Source: DASXMR01 sp036495525 (GTDB lineage Bacteria > Actinomycetota > Actinomycetes > Streptosporangiales > Streptosporangiaceae). From it: a stretch of 7,179 nucleotides of DNA. A program made the position numbers and the translations under genes. Below are positions 5,977-7,179 of the stretch, one piece after another. The notes beneath the pieces were generated by a model. The model had not been told where the DNA came from and ran no database searches. It saw only the letters and a program-made list of their open reading frames with translations. Every line of letters begins with the position of its first letter. The stretch's first letter is position 1. The stretch is taken from assembly GCA_036495525.1 (NCBI GenBank), contig DASXMR010000034.1, positions 1 through 7,179 on the forward strand. The letters run 5' to 3'.

Positions 5977-6420
5977 CTAGGCCCCATGCGGGCGATTGGC
6001 GTCATACCAGGGGAACGGGGCCAGGTCAGGCTCGACCCAGCCTCTTTTGGCCTGCTGGCTGGCCAGCGTGGCCGGACGGTAGAAGCGGGTCAGCAGTCGC
6101 TTGTCCAGCAGCGCGGAGTGATGCTCGGCGAACGCGGCGAAGTTGCTTTCGCTGGGGTCGGCCGCGTGGTGCCCGACCAGCTCGACCCAGGCGCGGCTGA
6201 CGGTCGCGTGATACTTCTGCGGCGCGCCCGCGTACCGCGCGGTGCGCTGGATGCCGTCGCTGACCAGGCCGACGGCGGCAGGCACGCCGCACCGCCGCAC
6301 GGCCAGCCAGGTGAGATGGACATGCTCCCGATGGCCGAACCGCCCGGCCCCCGCCATCACCTCGGCCATAAGCCCGTCGAAGTCAGCGGCTCCGGGGTCG
6401 GGGGCATGGTGCCGGGTCAT
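5977..6420 (-). CDS. Conserved protein of unknown function, coupled to the MarR gene
   Basis: This 147-residue soluble protein has no signal peptide or membrane segment. The body resembles a widespread uncharacterised family I know only by pattern: F-x-H-x-x-H-x-x-L-x-W near the N-terminus (FGHREHVHLTW, 28-38, with H30, H33, H35), then KYHATVSRAW (69-78), and near the end RFYRPATLAS (112-121). The spaced histidines could bind a metal, but that is inference and no enzyme activity can be assigned. ATG 6420-6418 overlaps the TGA of the MarR gene (ATGA), and GGAGG seven nt upstream supports the start. The tight overlap implies coordinated expression, so it may be the effector arm of whatever the regulator senses. 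It is followed by a 240-nt gap. Protein coding looks secure; function is unknown. Confidence 0.85.
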   Translation of the reverse strand: MTRHHAPDPGAADFDGLMAEVMAGAGRFGHREHVHLTWLAVRRCGVPAAVGLVSDGIQRTARYAGAPQKYHATVSRAWVELVGHHAADPSESNFAAFAEHHSALLDKRLLTRFYRPATLASQQAKRGWVEPDLAPFPWYDANRPHGA

Positions 6421-6851
6421 AAGGAGACCTCCGTCAGCGCGGCCAAGCCGGCCCGGAGCCCGGCGATTACCTCGGCGGGCAGGTCGCCGAGCGCGCGGCG
6501 CTCCAGGCCGGCGAGCGCCTGCCGGATCGTGGCCGCGGCCCGCCGCCCCGAGGCGGTGAGCTCGATGAGCACCACCCGGCGGTCCCCCGGGCGCGTGCCG
6601 CGGGTGATGTGGCCGCGCCGCTCCAGCCGGTCCAGCACGCTGGTCAGCGTGGTGGGCCTGGCGCCCACAGCCGCCGCCAGCTCGGACACGGTCCGGCCGC
6701 GGCCGTCGGCGAGATTAGCCAGCGCGTTGATCTCCGACGCGGTCAGGTCCAGGTCGACCAGCTCCGCCGCCAGCACCTGCAGCGACGCATGCGCAGCCCG
6801 CTGCAGCGCCAGCAAGGCCGACCACCCAGATTCCACGATTTCAGACTTCAC
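6417..6851 (-). CDS. MarR-family winged-helix transcriptional regulator
   Basis: This 144-residue protein has the standard MarR length and plan. N-terminal dimerisation helix residues run about 8-33; LTASEINALANLA (36-48) is the typical helix before the reader. The helix-turn-helix covers about 54-80 (TVSELAAAVGARPTTLTSVL and LDRLERRG), and the wing runs about 82-98 with the D-x-R signature at D90-R92 (GDRRVV). A C-terminal dimer helix follows (105-142). Members usually repress their own operon and neighbours until a small phenolic or oxidant ligand binds; the ligand here is unknown. The start is GTG 6851-6849. A TAG three codons upstream blocks earlier starts, and no Shine-Dalgarno is present, fitting leaderless translation. 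A second GTG at 6836-6834 is the only nearby alternative. It overlaps the next gene by ATGA. Codons 2-8 lie in a 15-nt tandem repeat. Confidence 0.93.
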   Translation of the reverse strand: MKSEIVESGWSALLALQRAAHASLQVLAAELVDLDLTASEINALANLADGRGRTVSELAAAVGARPTTLTSVLDRLERRGHITRGTRPGDRRVVLIELTASGRRAAATIRQALAGLERRALGDLPAEVIAGLRAGLAALTEVSL

Positions 6852-6872
6852 GATTTCAGACTATACGATTTC
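6828..6872 (-). repeat. Three 15-nt direct repeats over the MarR start
   Basis: On the minus strand three head-to-tail units occur: GAAATCGTATAGTCT (6872-6858), GAAATCGTGAAGTCT (6857-6843) and GAAATCGTGGAATCT (6842-6828). All share GAAATCGT; the 3' halves differ by a few bases. The first contains the -10, the second the GTG start codon, and the third codons 4-8. As 15 is a multiple of three, the repeat yields a short repeated peptide (K-S-E-I-V-E-S). They could be an autoregulatory binding array or a simple slippage product. Confidence 0.9.
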
Positions 6873-6888
6873 GAAGCATCTAACGCAA
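6860..6888 (-). promoter_or_regulatory. Predicted promoter of the MarR operon (leaderless)
   Basis: TTGCGT (6888-6883) and TATAGT (6865-6860) are separated by 17 nt. The -10 matches TAnnnT well; the -35 keeps only TTG. The base after the -10 that starts the GTG (6851) is nine nt downstream, so transcription probably starts at or up to two nt before the start codon. A TTCGAA palindrome (6875-6870) lies between the two boxes, where a repressor would block polymerase. Confidence 0.55.
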
Positions 6889-7179
6889 GCGAGTTCCCCA
6901 CACCAGCCCCGCCCGCTGCACCTCGCGCACCCACACGCGCACCCGCAGCATTCGCACGCCCGCGCACCTCGCGCACCGTACACCTCGCGCACCTGCGCAC
7001 CCGCGGCATTCGCCATGGCCACCCCACCTCGCCAGTTCCCCGCCACACCTCGCCCGCCCCTGGCACCTCGCCCGCCCTGGCACCACCCCGCCCAGATACG
7101 CCACCTGCCCCAGGTATGCCACCTGCCCCAGATCTCATGATCAACTTGACTTATCACGCGTTCTGCTCAATTCGTGACC
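6889..7179. repeat. Gene-free C-rich degenerate repeat region upstream of the MarR gene
   Basis: No convincing gene is found here. The plus strand from about 6901 to 7131 is strongly C-rich with few T, built of recurring short motifs. CACCTCGCGCAC occurs three times (6919-6930, 6965-6976, 6981-6992). CACCTCGCCCGCCC with trailing CTGG occurs in two near copies (about 7046-7063 and 7064-7080). GCCACCTGCCCCAG occurs twice at an 18-nt period (7100-7113 and 7118-7131). The minus strand has closely spaced GGG runs around 7050-7097 that could form a G-quadruplex. The last 40 bases (7140-7179) return to ordinary composition; a TTGACT at 7146-7151 stands alone without a good -10. Confidence 0.7.

Noticed and set aside
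5986..7140. Plus-strand open frame of 384 codons over the MarR pair and the C-rich region
   Set aside because: It lies antisense to two supported genes and then runs through the repeats, giving a Pro/His/Ala low-complexity tail with no domain.
6861..7157. Minus-strand frame of 98 codons with repeated Trp-Gly-Arg-Trp segments
   Set aside because: The repetition comes directly from the DNA repeats, overlapping frames are equally open, no ribosome site is seen, and it would run over the MarR promoter and end only at its -10.
7146..7171. Plus-strand promoter at the right edge (TTGACT)
   Set aside because: The hexamer 17 nt downstream is AATTCG, a poor -10, and any gene it might serve lies outside the window.

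Overview
The window reads as high-GC actinobacterial chromosome. Coding sequence is dominated by G/C-ending codons, several genes start with GTG, and the IlvB and IlvN proteins closely resemble mycobacterial and streptomycete acetolactate synthase as I recall those sequences. Genus cannot be assigned from this sequence alone. Every gene I accept lies on the minus strand, so transcription runs from high to low coordinates.

Layout in transcription order: (1) 6873-7179 has no convincing gene and carries C-rich degenerate tandem repeats (G-rich on the transcribed-sense strand). (2) A two-gene unit follows: a MarR-type repressor (6417-6851) overlapping by ATGA with a small conserved protein of unknown function (5977-6420). 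The MarR gene appears to have a promoter whose -10 ends 8 nt before the GTG, which suggests a leaderless mRNA. A three-copy 15-nt direct repeat spans the -10, the start codon and the first codons. (3) A 240-nt gap holds two inverted repeats and a possible 10-codon upstream ORF that overlaps the next start by GTGA. (4) A 910-residue membrane protein with PAS, GGDEF and EAL domains (3004-5736) is a predicted cyclic-di-GMP enzyme. (5) The branched-chain amino acid operon ilvB-ilvN-ilvC follows, with ilvC cut by the window edge after 35 codons.

The most informative region is the 263-nt stretch between the cyclic-di-GMP gene and ilvB. It holds a TTGACA-type promoter whose -35 contains the stop codon of the preceding gene. 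Next comes a 16-codon leader peptide (GTG start, Leu-Ile-Leu-Val-Leu run) beginning almost exactly at the predicted transcription start, then two competing RNA structures and an intrinsic terminator with six U. After the terminator sit six 16-17-nt tandem repeats, and finally a good Shine-Dalgarno for ilvB. This is a classical ribosome-mediated attenuator: scarce charged Leu/Ile/Val tRNA would stall the leader ribosome, favour the 11-bp upstream stem and weaken the terminator.

IlvB and IlvN form acetolactate synthase and IlvC carries out the next step of valine/isoleucine/leucine synthesis, so the operon is a pathway unit under end-product control. The cyclic-di-GMP gene and the MarR pair are neighbours with no visible functional link to it. 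I see no CRISPR array, transposon, tRNA or rRNA. The attenuator class is known in Actinobacteria. The less expected elements are the apparently leaderless leader peptide, the repeat arrays in the two 5' regions and the small coupled ORF.
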